Below are positions 1 through 9,249 of a DNA stretch of 15,920 nucleotides, piece by piece. The DNA comes from Pseudomonadota bacterium (GTDB taxonomy: Bacteria > Pseudomonadota > Gammaproteobacteria > Xanthomonadales > Xanthomonadaceae). Position numbers and translations under genes: made by a program. The DNA is taken from positions 1 to 15,920 of the forward strand of contig JAEWZE010000272.1 of NCBI GenBank assembly GCA_023395465.1. Direction: 5' to 3'. Each line of letters begins with the position of its first letter. Positions within the stretch are counted from its first letter, which is position 1. Below the pieces are notes generated by a model. It was given only the letters and a program-made list of their open reading frames with translations, was not told where the DNA came from and made no database searches.

Positions 1-717
1 GGCCGGGGGCATGCCGGGACGCAGGTCCTGGCCCGGCAGGGCCGGCCTGGTTTCGCCCGCCGCGCGCGGATCCGAGGCCACGCCGGGCGGCACGGCCTGG
101 CGGGCCTCGCGCGGTGCGTCGGCGTCCTGGCCGCGCGGGACCGGGTGTGCGCCCTCGCCACCATGGACCAGCCGGCGCGCTTCCGCAGCGGCGGCATGCG
201 GCGCGGGGGTGGTGTCGGGAGTCGCCCGCGCGAGCACGGCGGCGAGCGCTTCGGGCTGCGCGGGCAGCGCCCGCAGGGCTTCCGGATGGCTGTGGAGCGC
301 GTCGCTGAGCTGGCGGATCACGCTGGGCGGAAGCGCCTGCAGCTCGCGCGCCAGCGCGTGCAGGGAAGGTTCCAGCGGCCCCTGACCCTGCGGCGGTGCC
401 AGGGGCTGCGGCGCCGGCCCGCGCAGGGCGTCGGACATCGCCTGCCGCGCGTGCGCCGGAATGTCCGTGCCCGAATGTCCGTGACGCACGGATCCGTTGC
501 CGCCATCGGCCGGGTGCGCGGGGCGGGGTACCGCGTCGACGTCGACGTCGACGTCGTGCGGCCCGTGGCCACGGGCCGGGTCGCCGCGACGGTCGTCGAT
601 GTCGACGACATCGCCACCCGCCCCGAGCATGCCGGCGCGCATCAGCCATTCCGGGCCGCCTCGGGCGCCGGGCAGGAGGGACGACAGGGCATCGTGCAGC
701 GACGGGAAGGACGACAT
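1..717 (-). CDS. Unrecognised Pro/Ala-rich protein, N-terminal part (runs off left edge)
   Basis: The minus-strand frame stays open from an ATG at 717 to base 1 (239 codons, no stop), so the gene continues beyond the window. The protein begins MSSFPSLHDALSSLLPG. It has no signal peptide or membrane segment that I can see. It is rich in Pro, Ala, Gly, Arg and His, with an acidic DVDVDVD run near residue 55 encoded by a tandem hexamer. A more ordered, probably helical stretch (about residues 118-165) contains ELQALPPSVIRQLSDALHSH. Third positions are strongly G/C, as in the other real genes. The competing plus-strand frames give Arg-rich text typical of antisense shadows. No good Shine-Dalgarno precedes the ATG; the nearest G-rich stretch is GGGG about 7 bases upstream. 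I do not recognise the family. The low-complexity linker-like composition suits an N-terminal tail before a folded domain that lies outside the window. Confidence 0.55.
   Translation of the reverse strand, partial: MSSFPSLHDALSSLLPGARGGPEWLMRAGMLGAGGDVVDIDDRRGDPARGHGPHDVDVDVDAVPRPAHPADGGNGSVRHGHSGTDIPAHARQAMSDALRGPAPQPLAPPQGQGPLEPSLHALARELQALPPSVIRQLSDALHSHPEALRALPAQPEALAAVLARATPDTTPAPHAAAAEARRLVHGGEGAHPVPRGQDADAPREARQAVPPGVASDPRAAGETRPALPGQDLRPGMPPA
535..556. repeat. Tandem GTCGAC hexamer, about 3.7 copies
   Basis: The 6-base unit GTCGAC repeats three times in full plus four bases. It lies inside the partial gene at the left edge and encodes alternating Asp-Val. A related GTCGAT/GTCGAC pair lies about 50 bases to the right. 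Because the unit is six bases, copy-number change would lengthen or shorten the protein without a frameshift. Confidence 0.8.
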
Positions 718-1040
718 GGCGATACCCCGCGACTGGGGCCGGCGCATCGGCCGGTGGCTTTTCAACGCTACGACGCCGTTTCGCGGGCCGATACCCCGGG
801 TAGACCCTAGGGTCCGCGCGGAACCGTCACTCGCCAGCGTACGAGGGTGTCGGGCGGTGCGGCATCGTCCAGCCCGCCGAACATGCCGGCGTCAGCCGAA
901 CGCGGGGCCTGTCGGGTGAGTTTGCCGCCGTCGCGCCACCAGCCACGGCGGATGCGAACGATGTCGGGGTCGCGGCGCGCCTGCCATATCCGTCCAGCGA
1001 CGGCCGCATCGGCAGTCGCACGGTCCCGGCTTCCGCGCCC
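718..1040. other. Intergenic stretch without a confident gene
   Basis: This stretch lies between the left-edge gene and the terminator at 1041. It holds a 10-base exact direct repeat CGATACCCCG (720-729 and 789-798, 69 bases apart), a 12-base perfect palindrome GACCCTAGGGTC (803-814), and one weak minus-strand reading frame described separately. The promoter of the left-edge gene must be in or near 718-800, but I see no clear -35/-10 pair. Confidence 0.6.
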
Positions 1041-1073
1041 AAAAAAAACGGGAAACCGGCTGGTTTCCCGCAA
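807..1073 (-). pseudogene. Doubtful small reading frame or relic, 88 codons
   Basis: The frame ends at a TAG inside the palindrome at 803-814. Its only usable start is a TTG at 1073, which sits just before the intrinsic terminator hairpin, so a transcript starting upstream would end before most of the frame is made. The next in-frame ATG leaves only about 25 residues. From about residue 20 the translation looks fairly protein-like (for example RIWQARRDPDIVRIRRGWWR), and codon third positions are mostly G/C, so it may be the tail of a decayed gene. I recognise no family. A chance open frame in GC-rich DNA is equally likely. Confidence 0.2.
1041..1070 (-). terminator. Strong Rho-independent terminator
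   Basis: Nine-bp perfect stem CGGGAAACC/GGTTTCCCG (1062-1070 with 1049-1057) with a 4-base loop, followed on the minus strand by eight T (1041-1048). It lies about 100 bases after the phosphatase stop and is the only textbook intrinsic terminator I see in the window. It would end both the rep-phosphatase transcript and the candidate sRNA. Confidence 0.9.
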
Positions 1074-1133
1074 TCCGGCGGAGCCGGAGGACTTGTTGTG
1101 GCGGGGACAGCCTAGCCCTCCCCGTTACCTGAT
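1041..1133 (-). ncRNA. Candidate small RNA, about 90 nt
   Basis: Read on the minus strand, three hairpins follow each other. The first has 6-bp arms CGGGGA/UCCCCG (1119-1124 with 1102-1107) and an 11-nt loop. The second has 6-bp arms UCCGGC/GCCGGA (1083-1088 with 1074-1079) around a UCC loop. The third is a 9-bp terminator stem followed by eight U. Between hairpins 1 and 2 lies an unpaired A/C-rich segment, CCACAACAAGUCC, that would suit base pairing with targets or Hfq binding. A promoter-like element sits at the right distance upstream and overlaps the phosphatase stop codon. This could be an independent sRNA, a 3'-UTR-derived sRNA, or just a structured 3' UTR. I do not recognise an Rfam family with certainty. 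Confidence 0.45.
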
Positions 1134-1138
1134 GCAAT

Positions 1139-1167
1139 ACTTTAATTCACGCTGCACAACTTGTTGA
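1139..1167 (-). promoter_or_regulatory. Candidate sigma70-type promoter for the sRNA
   Basis: On the minus strand TCAACA (1162-1167; four of six match TTGACA) is separated by 17 bases from TAAAGT (1139-1144; four of six match TATAAT). Transcription would start at about 1130-1133, just ahead of hairpin 1. The stretch is locally AT-rich against a very GC-rich background, and its -35 lies two bases upstream of the phosphatase stop codon region. The match is moderate. Confidence 0.35.
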
Positions 1168-1168
1168 T

Positions 1169-2074
1169 TCAATTGGACAAGATCAAGGCGTCGCGCTTCT
1201 GGCGGCGGCGTGCGTCGCGCGATTCGCGCCAGGCGTTGTCGAACAGCGCCGGCTCCCAGGAGCCGTAGGTCGGGTTGGCCAGCATCCACCAGCGTTCGCC
1301 GAACCAGGCCCGGTGTTCGTCCAGCAGCGCGGCGCGCGCCTGCGGCGTGTTCGCGACCACCTCGACGAAATCGCCGAGCTGGTCGCCGAACTGCATCAGC
1401 ACCCGGTAGTCGCGTCCGGCCAGGCGCCGCCGGCAGAGCTTCTCGGAACCGTGCTGCTCGCAGCCGTCGACCTGCGTGCCCAGGCCGAGGAAGACGCTCT
1501 CGTCCTTCACCGGCAGGCCGACCGCGCGCAGGTTGTCCAGCGTCGCGTCCTGCAGGTGCTGGGCGCGGTTGGACAGGTACAGGATGGTCACGCCGCGGGC
1601 CTGAGCGGCGCGGGCGAACTCCAGCACGCCTGGCACGGGACGGGCCTTGCGCTCCTCGACCCAGCCCGACCAGGTGGCCTCGTCGTACTCGCCGCCGCCC
1701 GCGACCAGCCTGGCCTGGTAGGGCGAGTTGTCGAGCACGGTCTCGTCGATGTCCATGATCACCGCGGGCGGCAGGTCCGCCAGCGGCGCGGCCTGCGCGC
1801 GCTCGGACGGGACCAGCGCATCCCAGCCGGGCGTGGCCAGGGCGCTGTCGAGCCGGGCCGTGGCCGCGCGGTACAGCGAGATGGCGTTGGCCTGGTACTC
1901 GGTCGAACGCTGCACCCACAGCACCGCGTTGAGGTTGTCGTCGGTGGCCACCGCTGCCGCGGCGGGCGTGGATGGCGCATCGACGGCCGGCGCGGAGCGC
2001 GTGGCGGGCACCGAGGCGCAGCCCGCGACGAACAGGGCGGCGATCAGGGGGGCGGCGAAGGCGTGCGCGCGCAT
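1169..2074 (-). CDS. Acid phosphatase / 5'-nucleotidase lipoprotein, e(P4) family (HAD subfamily IIIB)
   Basis: Expected to dephosphorylate nucleoside monophosphates and related phosphomonoesters at the cell envelope, as lipoprotein e(P4) does for NMN/NAD salvage in Haemophilus. The protein has 301 residues. It begins MRAHAFAAPLIAALFVAGC, a lipoprotein signal with the lipidated Cys at residue 19, followed by a Pro/Ala linker to about residue 45. The HAD domain shows the nucleophile motif MDIDETVLDN (Asp108, Asp110), motif II LYLSNR (166-170), a Lys at 212 near the usual motif III place, and motif IV with acidic residues in FGDQLGD (Asp231, Asp235). The reading frame continues far upstream, but everything before this Met is antisense to or out of frame with rep; the lipoprotein signal fixes the start at 2074. 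The gene starts 68 bases after rep stops on the same strand, so cotranscription is possible. A strong terminator follows about 100 bases downstream. Confidence 0.92.
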   Translation of the reverse strand: MRAHAFAAPLIAALFVAGCASVPATRSAPAVDAPSTPAAAAVATDDNLNAVLWVQRSTEYQANAISLYRAATARLDSALATPGWDALVPSERAQAAPLADLPPAVIMDIDETVLDNSPYQARLVAGGGEYDEATWSGWVEERKARPVPGVLEFARAAQARGVTILYLSNRAQHLQDATLDNLRAVGLPVKDESVFLGLGTQVDGCEQHGSEKLCRRRLAGRDYRVLMQFGDQLGDFVEVVANTPQARAALLDEHRAWFGERWWMLANPTYGSWEPALFDNAWRESRDARRRQKRDALILSN

Positions 2075-2142
2075 GCGTGGGATCTCGGGTCCGGAACGGG
2101 AGGGCGAGTGTAGCGAAGCGTTGTTGCGGGCCGGCGCGGCGC

Positions 2143-4122
2143 TCAGTCGCCCAGCAGTGCGCGGATCGAGGCGAAGCCGACGTCGGCACGCTCGGCCTTG
2201 CGCGCCGCGTCGGCGACCGGGTCGGCGCCGTCGCGCTGCACTTCGGCCGCCGGCAGCTCGTCGAAGAAGCGGCTGGGCGCCAGCCGCAGCTTCGCCCCCC
2301 AGCGCTGCGCCTCGCGACTGTAGGACAGCCACAGCTGCTCCTTGGCGCGAGTGATGCCGACGTACAGCAGGCGCCGCTCCTCGTCGAGCCGGCCCTCGTC
2401 CAGGCTGGCCTCGTGCGGCAGGGTGTTGTCGTCCATGCCCACGATGAACACGTAGCGGAACTCCAGGCCCTTGGCGGCATGCAGGCTCATCAGCCGCACC
2501 TGGTTGCCCGGGTCGCCCTTGTCGGCGTGCGAGAGCAGGGCCAGCTGCGCGGCCAGTTCGCCGGGGCCGGCGCTGCGCGTGCCTTCGAACCAGTCGGCCA
2601 GTTCGTCGAGGTTGCCGCGGCGGATGCGGAACAGCTCGTCGCTCTTGCACTGCTCGCGCAGCGAGGCGATCAGCCCGGACTTCTCGTTGAGCGCACGCAC
2701 CAGCTCGGCGGCGGTCAGCCGGGTGGCGTCGCGGCGCAGGTCGCGCACGATGTCGGTGAACGCGCCCAGCGCGTTGGCGATGCGCGGCTGCAGCTGCTTG
2801 AGCAGTCCCATCGATTCGGCTGCGCGCGACAGCGGCAGCTGCGCGTGCTGGGCCATCTCGGCGAGCTTGGCCAGCGAGGCCGCGCCGATGCCGCGGCCGG
2901 GCGACTGCACCGCACGCAGGAAGGCCGAATCGTCCTCGGGATTGGCCAGCAGCCTCAACCAGGCCAGCGCGTCCTTGACCTCGCCGCGGTCGAGGAAGGC
3001 GGTGCCGCCCGACAGGTGGTAGGGCACGCGCAGCAGCTGCAGCGCCTTTTCCAGCGCGCGCGACTGGTGGTTGCCGCGGAACAGGATGCAGAACTCGCCC
3101 CACTCGGCCTTGCGCGCGGTGGCGATGAAGTGGATCTCGCCGGCCACGCGTTCGGCCTCGTGCGCGGCGTCGCGGCATTCCCAGATGCGGATGCGCTCGC
3201 CGTCGGCCTGCGCGCTCCACAGGGTCTTGGGATGCTCGTGGGGATTGTTGGCGATCAGCGCGTTGGCCGCGCGCAGCACGCGGTTGGAGCAGCGGTAGTT
3301 CTGCTCGAGTTTGACCACCACCAGGTTCGGATAATCGGTGCCCAGCTGCGTCAGGTTTTCCGGGTTGGCGCCGCGCCAGGCGTAGATGCTCTGGTCGTCG
3401 TCGCCCACGCAGGTGAAGTTGGCCTTGGGTCCGGCCAGCGCCTTGAGCAGGCGGTACTGCGCGTCGTTGGTGTCCTGGCACTCGTCGACCAGCAGGTAGC
3501 CGATGCGCTCGCGCCAGCCGGCGATGGCGTCCTCGTCGGATTCGAGCAGCTGCACCGGCAGCCGGATCAGGTCGTCGAAATCGACCGCGTTGAACGCGGC
3601 CAGGCGTTGCTGGTAGCGCGCGTACAGGGACGCCGCCTCGTGCTCGCGCGCGCTGCGCGCGGCTTCGGCGGCCTGTTCCGGTGACAGGCCCGCATTCTTG
3701 ATGTTCGACACCAGCGACTGCATCGCCTGCACCGCATCGGGCTTGGCGCCCGGCATCAGGTCCTTCACCTGCGCCAGGGTGTCGTCGCTGTCGAAGATCG
3801 AGAAGCCGCGGCGCAGGCCGAGCTTGGCGTGGTCGGTCTGCAGGATCCGCAGGCCCAGCGCGTGGAAGGTGCAGACGGTCAGGCCTTCGGCCGCATCGCC
3901 CTTGATGCGCCTGGCCACGCGCTCGCGCATTTCCTTGGCCGACTTGTTGGTGAAGGTGATCGCGGCGATGCGCTTGGCCGGGTAGCGGCCGGTGGCGATC
4001 AGGTGCGCGATCTTCTCCACGATCACCCGGGTCTTGCCGCTGCCCGCGCCGGCGAGCACGAGCAGGGGGCCGTCGCAGTGCGCGACCGCGGCGGATTGCT
4101 GGGGATTGAGGCCGTGCATCAT
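2143..4122 (-). CDS. rep: ATP-dependent DNA helicase Rep (UvrD/Rep, superfamily 1A)
   Basis: A 3'-5' single-strand DNA translocase that clears protein roadblocks and helps restart replication forks. The protein has 659 residues, close to E. coli Rep (673). Helicase motifs appear in order: motif I AGAGSGKT (24-31), Ia TFTNKSAKEM (56-65), II DECQD (213-217), III GDDDQSIYAWRG (240-251), IV EQNYRCSNRVL, V LHAAKGLEFRYVFI, and VI EERRLLYVGITRAK. Motif II has Cys where many family members have Tyr. Two adjacent Met codons (4122 and 4119) are possible starts; neither has a clear Shine-Dalgarno. A TAGAAT -10 box about 25 bases upstream supports a start here. The longer open frame reaching to 4701 is antisense to tdk and is not coding. 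rep is divergent from tdk and is followed on its own strand by the phosphatase. Rep is favoured over UvrD or PcrA by length and the N-terminal sequence LNPQQSAAV. Confidence 0.95.
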   Translation of the reverse strand: MMHGLNPQQSAAVAHCDGPLLVLAGAGSGKTRVIVEKIAHLIATGRYPAKRIAAITFTNKSAKEMRERVARRIKGDAAEGLTVCTFHALGLRILQTDHAKLGLRRGFSIFDSDDTLAQVKDLMPGAKPDAVQAMQSLVSNIKNAGLSPEQAAEAARSAREHEAASLYARYQQRLAAFNAVDFDDLIRLPVQLLESDEDAIAGWRERIGYLLVDECQDTNDAQYRLLKALAGPKANFTCVGDDDQSIYAWRGANPENLTQLGTDYPNLVVVKLEQNYRCSNRVLRAANALIANNPHEHPKTLWSAQADGERIRIWECRDAAHEAERVAGEIHFIATARKAEWGEFCILFRGNHQSRALEKALQLLRVPYHLSGGTAFLDRGEVKDALAWLRLLANPEDDSAFLRAVQSPGRGIGAASLAKLAEMAQHAQLPLSRAAESMGLLKQLQPRIANALGAFTDIVRDLRRDATRLTAAELVRALNEKSGLIASLREQCKSDELFRIRRGNLDELADWFEGTRSAGPGELAAQLALLSHADKGDPGNQVRLMSLHAAKGLEFRYVFIVGMDDNTLPHEASLDEGRLDEERRLLYVGITRAKEQLWLSYSREAQRWGAKLRLAPSRFFDELPAAEVQRDGADPVADAARKAERADVGFASIRALLGD

Positions 4123-4145
4123 GGAACTGCGGGAGACGGCCGCGC

Positions 4146-4151
4146 ATTCTA
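4146..4151 (-). promoter_or_regulatory. -10 box of the rep promoter
   Basis: TAGAAT on the minus strand, preceded by GGG, ends 23 bases before the rep ATG at 4122. Transcription would start near 4139 and give a leader of about 17 nt. I see no convincing -35. The same TAGAAT hexamer precedes tdk and the CHCC zinc-finger gene in this window. Confidence 0.5.
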
Positions 4152-4248
4152 CCCGCCCATCCCGAAGCCCGGCCTCACCCCGGAGGCGATCGCGGTTCCA
4201 GCCGCCTGCAACCGGGCATGGCGCCCCTCGGGCCCGCTGGGCCGGCGG

Positions 4249-4254
4249 TAGAAT
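4249..4254 (+). promoter_or_regulatory. -10 box of the tdk promoter
   Basis: TAGAAT ends 6 bases before the tdk ATG at 4261. A start point 6-8 bases downstream of the box falls on or next to the A of the ATG, so the tdk mRNA is probably leaderless or nearly so. That agrees with the absence of a Shine-Dalgarno sequence. No clear -35 is visible. Confidence 0.55.
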
Positions 4255-4260
4255 TCCGGC

Positions 4261-4884
4261 ATGGCCAAGCTCTACTTCTACTACTCGGCGATGAATGCCG
4301 GGAAGACCACCACGCTGCTGCAGTCGGCGCACAACTACCGCGAGCGCGGGATGCGCACGCTGATCCTCACGCCGCGGCTGGACCACCGCGCCGGCAGCGG
4401 CACGGTGGCCTCGCGCATCGGGCTCCGCGCCGACGGGCTGGCGTTCGGGCGCGACGACGACCTGCAGGCGCTGGTCGAGCGCGACATCGCCGCGCACGGC
4501 CGGTTGCACTGCGTGCTCGTCGACGAGGCCCAGTTCCTGGGGCGCGCCCAGGTCTGGCAGCTGGGCGAGGTCGTCGACGCGCTGCGCGTGCCGGTGCTGT
4601 GCTACGGGCTGCGCACGGATTTCCGCGGCGAGCTGTTCGAGGGCAGCCAGTACCTGCTGGCCTGGGCGGACGAGATCAGCGAGATCAAGACCATCTGCCA
4701 CAGCGGCAGCAAGGCCACGATGACGGTGCGCGTGGACGGGCAGGGCTTCGCGGTGAGCGAAGGGCCGCAGGTGGAGATCGGCGGGAACGAGCGCTACGTG
4801 TCGGTCAGCCGCGCCGAGTTCAAGCGGATCTCGCGCGGCGAGGGGCGGATCGAACCGCTGCAGCCGTCGCTGCCGCTGGACTGA
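4261..4884 (+). CDS. tdk: Thymidine kinase (type II, TK1-like)
   Basis: Phosphorylates thymidine to dTMP with ATP in the pyrimidine salvage pathway; cytosolic, usually a tetramer. The protein has 207 residues, the family length. The P-loop is SAMNAGKTT (9-17). VLVDEAQF (85-92) carries the Walker B Asp and the catalytic Glu89. CYGLRTDFRGELFEGSQYLL (114-133) and GGNERYVSV (174-182) are the lasso/nucleoside-binding stretches shared with E. coli Tdk. Oddly, the structural zinc ligands look lost: where E. coli has CFCG and SVCRKHY, this protein has CHSG (146-149) and SVSRAEF (181-187). The start is fixed by the conserved AKLYFYYSAMNAGK opening and by the TAGAAT box just upstream. Its TGA stop (4882-4884) directly abuts the stop codon of the convergent kinase gene. 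Confidence 0.97.
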   Translation: MAKLYFYYSAMNAGKTTTLLQSAHNYRERGMRTLILTPRLDHRAGSGTVASRIGLRADGLAFGRDDDLQALVERDIAAHGRLHCVLVDEAQFLGRAQVWQLGEVVDALRVPVLCYGLRTDFRGELFEGSQYLLAWADEISEIKTICHSGSKATMTVRVDGQGFAVSEGPQVEIGGNERYVSVSRAEFKRISRGEGRIEPLQPSLPLD

Positions 4885-7713
<2,829 letters not shown>

Positions 7714-7804
7714 CAGCGCGGCCCGCGTGCGCAGGCACGCCCGCGGAACGCCGCGCGGCTGCTGCGCAAGACCTGGTCCCCCCGGCCGTCCACGTCCGGC
7801 GGCG

Positions 7805-8365
7805 TCAGCCCTGCAGCGAGGCCAGCAGGTACATCCGCGCCTTCTGCCAGTCGCGGCGGATGCTGCGGTCGGAGCGGTCCAGCAGGGTGGCGATCTCGGC
7901 CTCGGACAGCCCGCCGAAATAGCGCAGCTCGACCACCTGAGCGAGCTTGGCATCGACCCCGGCCAGGCGGGTGAGGGCGACGTCGAGCGCCAGCATGTCC
8001 TCGTCCATGCGCAGGCCGCCTTCGAGATCGTGCGGCAGGTCGGTGACGCGGTGCAGGTCGCCGCCGCGCTTCTGCGCCAGGCGCTGGCGGGCATAGTCGA
8101 CCACCACGCTGCGCATGGCCGAGGCGGCGTAGGCGAAGAAGTGGGCGCGGTCGTCGAACTGGATCTCGCGCCGGCCGATCAGCTTGAGATAGGCCTCGTG
8201 CACCAGCGCGGTCGCGTCGAGGGTCTGGCCCAGCTGGCCGGACAGCTGGCGCCGGGCCATGGTGTGCAGTTCCTGGTACAGCGTGGCCAGGACCTGGTCG
8301 AGGGCGCCCCGGTCGCCGCCGCGGGCCGCGTCCAGCCAGAGCGTGATATCTGCGGTGTCGGACAT
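7805..8365 (-). CDS. ECF-type RNA polymerase sigma factor (TIGR02999/ECF43-like)
   Basis: Directs RNA polymerase to a dedicated set of promoters. The protein has 186 residues. Region 2 (about 1-95) includes LDATALVHEAYLKLIG (49-64) and AHFFAYAASAMRSVVVDYAR (74-93). Region 4 (about 125-186) includes VVELRYFGGLSEAEIATLL (144-162), with a helix-turn-helix ending in DRSIRRDWQKARMYL. The LVHEAYLKL wording is typical of the family annotated TIGR02999. The acidic cluster that most ECF factors carry in region 2.2 is missing; Thr48 and Thr52 are there instead. No anti-sigma factor gene is adjacent. The next gene is a Ser/Thr kinase, as in the EcfP/PknT pair of Vibrio, so phosphorylation of the sigma factor by the kinase is a reasonable inference. 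A TATAGT box and an AAGGGAG ribosome site precede the ATG. Confidence 0.92.
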   Translation of the reverse strand: MSDTADITLWLDAARGGDRGALDQVLATLYQELHTMARRQLSGQLGQTLDATALVHEAYLKLIGRREIQFDDRAHFFAYAASAMRSVVVDYARQRLAQKRGGDLHRVTDLPHDLEGGLRMDEDMLALDVALTRLAGVDAKLAQVVELRYFGGLSEAEIATLLDRSDRSIRRDWQKARMYLLASLQG

Positions 8366-8376
8366 GTGGCGCCGTG

Positions 8377-8400
8377 CTCCCTTCAGCGGCCCGGACTATA
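8377..8400 (-). promoter_or_regulatory. Promoter -10 and ribosome site of the sigma factor-kinase unit
   Basis: TATAGT on the minus strand (8395-8400) is a good -10 in an otherwise GC-rich gap between mutM and the sigma gene. AAGGGAG (8377-8383) lies 11 bases before the ATG at 8365, a long but usable Shine-Dalgarno spacing. No clear -35 is seen, which may mean an alternative sigma factor or an activator is used. Confidence 0.4.
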
Positions 8401-8436
8401 CCGCGAAGGCGCATGGCACGCGGGATCGGCGCCCGC

Positions 8437-9249
8437 TCAGCGCTGGCAGTGGCCGCACCAGACCGTCGCCCGCTGGCCGATGCTGGCCTGCCGGAGCGGC
8501 CGGCCGCAGCGCGGGCAGGGTTCGCCGCCGCGGCCGTAGGCCGACAGCTCCTGCTCGAAATAGCCCGGCGCCCCGTCCGGGGCCAGGAAGTCGCGCAGGG
8601 TGGTGCCGCCGCGGTCGATCGCCTGCGCCAAGATGCGCCGCACGGCATCGGCCAGCGCGCGGTAGCGCTCGCGCGAGACCCGCCCGGCCGCGCGCAGCGG
8701 CGAGATCCCGGCCGCGTGCAGCGCTTCGGCGGCATAGATGTTGCCCACGCCCACGACGATGCGCTGGTCCATCAGGAAGGTCTTGACCGGCGCCTGGCGA
8801 CCGCGGCTGCGGGCGAACAGGTAATCGCCGTCGAAGGCGTCCGACAGCGGCTCCGGCCCCAGCCCGTGCAGCAGCGGATGCACCTCCCCGGGCGGCTGCC
8901 AGAGCAGGCAGCCGAAGCGGCGCGGATCGTTGAAGCGCAGCACCTGGCCCGATTCCAGCAGCACGTCGACGTGGTCGTGGGCGCGCAGCGGCGCATCGGC
9001 CGGCAGCACGCGCAGGCTGCCGGACATGCCCAGGTGCAGCAGCGCGCTGCCGGCGGACGTGTCGAGCAGCAGGTACTTGGCGCGGCGGCGCACGGCGTCG
9101 ATCCGCTGGCCCGGCAGCCGTTCGGCCACCTCGGGGGGGATCGGCCAGCGCAGGTCGGGCCGGCGCAGGGTGACCGTACGCACGCGCCGGCCCTCGACGT
9201 GGGGCGCCAGCCCGGCGCGGGTGGTCTCGACTTCGGGCAGTTCAGGCAT
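8437..9249 (-). CDS. mutM: Formamidopyrimidine-DNA glycosylase (Fpg/MutM)
   Basis: Bifunctional glycosylase/AP lyase that removes 8-oxoguanine and formamidopyrimidines in base excision repair. The protein has 270 residues against 269 in E. coli. The N-terminus MPELPEVET supplies the catalytic Pro2 and Glu3. RRAKYLLL has the beta-elimination Lys58. HLGMSGSLR, NDPRRFG, VVGVGNIYAAEAL and GGTTLRDF are the conserved DNA-binding blocks. The C-terminal zinc finger has Cys245, Cys248, Cys265 and Cys268. Processed PELPE at the start fixes the ATG at 9249. This ATG lies inside the end of the upstream ABC ATPase gene (8-base overlap, 9242-9249), which implies translational coupling. The stop is 71 bases before the sigma factor start, with no terminator between. 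Confidence 0.98.
   Translation of the reverse strand: MPELPEVETTRAGLAPHVEGRRVRTVTLRRPDLRWPIPPEVAERLPGQRIDAVRRRAKYLLLDTSAGSALLHLGMSGSLRVLPADAPLRAHDHVDVLLESGQVLRFNDPRRFGCLLWQPPGEVHPLLHGLGPEPLSDAFDGDYLFARSRGRQAPVKTFLMDQRIVVGVGNIYAAEALHAAGISPLRAAGRVSRERYRALADAVRRILAQAIDRGGTTLRDFLAPDGAPGYFEQELSAYGRGGEPCPRCGRPLRQASIGQRATVWCGHCQR

Noticed and set aside
145..810. Plus-strand open frame of 221 codons at the left end
   Set aside because: Arg-rich shadow of the minus-strand gene, no ribosome site, and no recognisable domain.
827..1042. Second minus-strand frame starting at a TTG in the U-tract
   Set aside because: Low-complexity Ala/Pro/Thr-rich translation, and the start lies within the terminator itself.
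1972..3684. Plus-strand open frame of 570 codons
   Set aside because: Antisense to rep and to the phosphatase 5' end; composition is that of a shadow frame, while rep has every helicase motif.
2075..4147. Long N-terminal extension of the phosphatase frame
   Set aside because: The frame happens to stay open upstream through rep in another phase. The lipoprotein signal at residue 1 of the 301-residue protein and family length show the true start is 2074.
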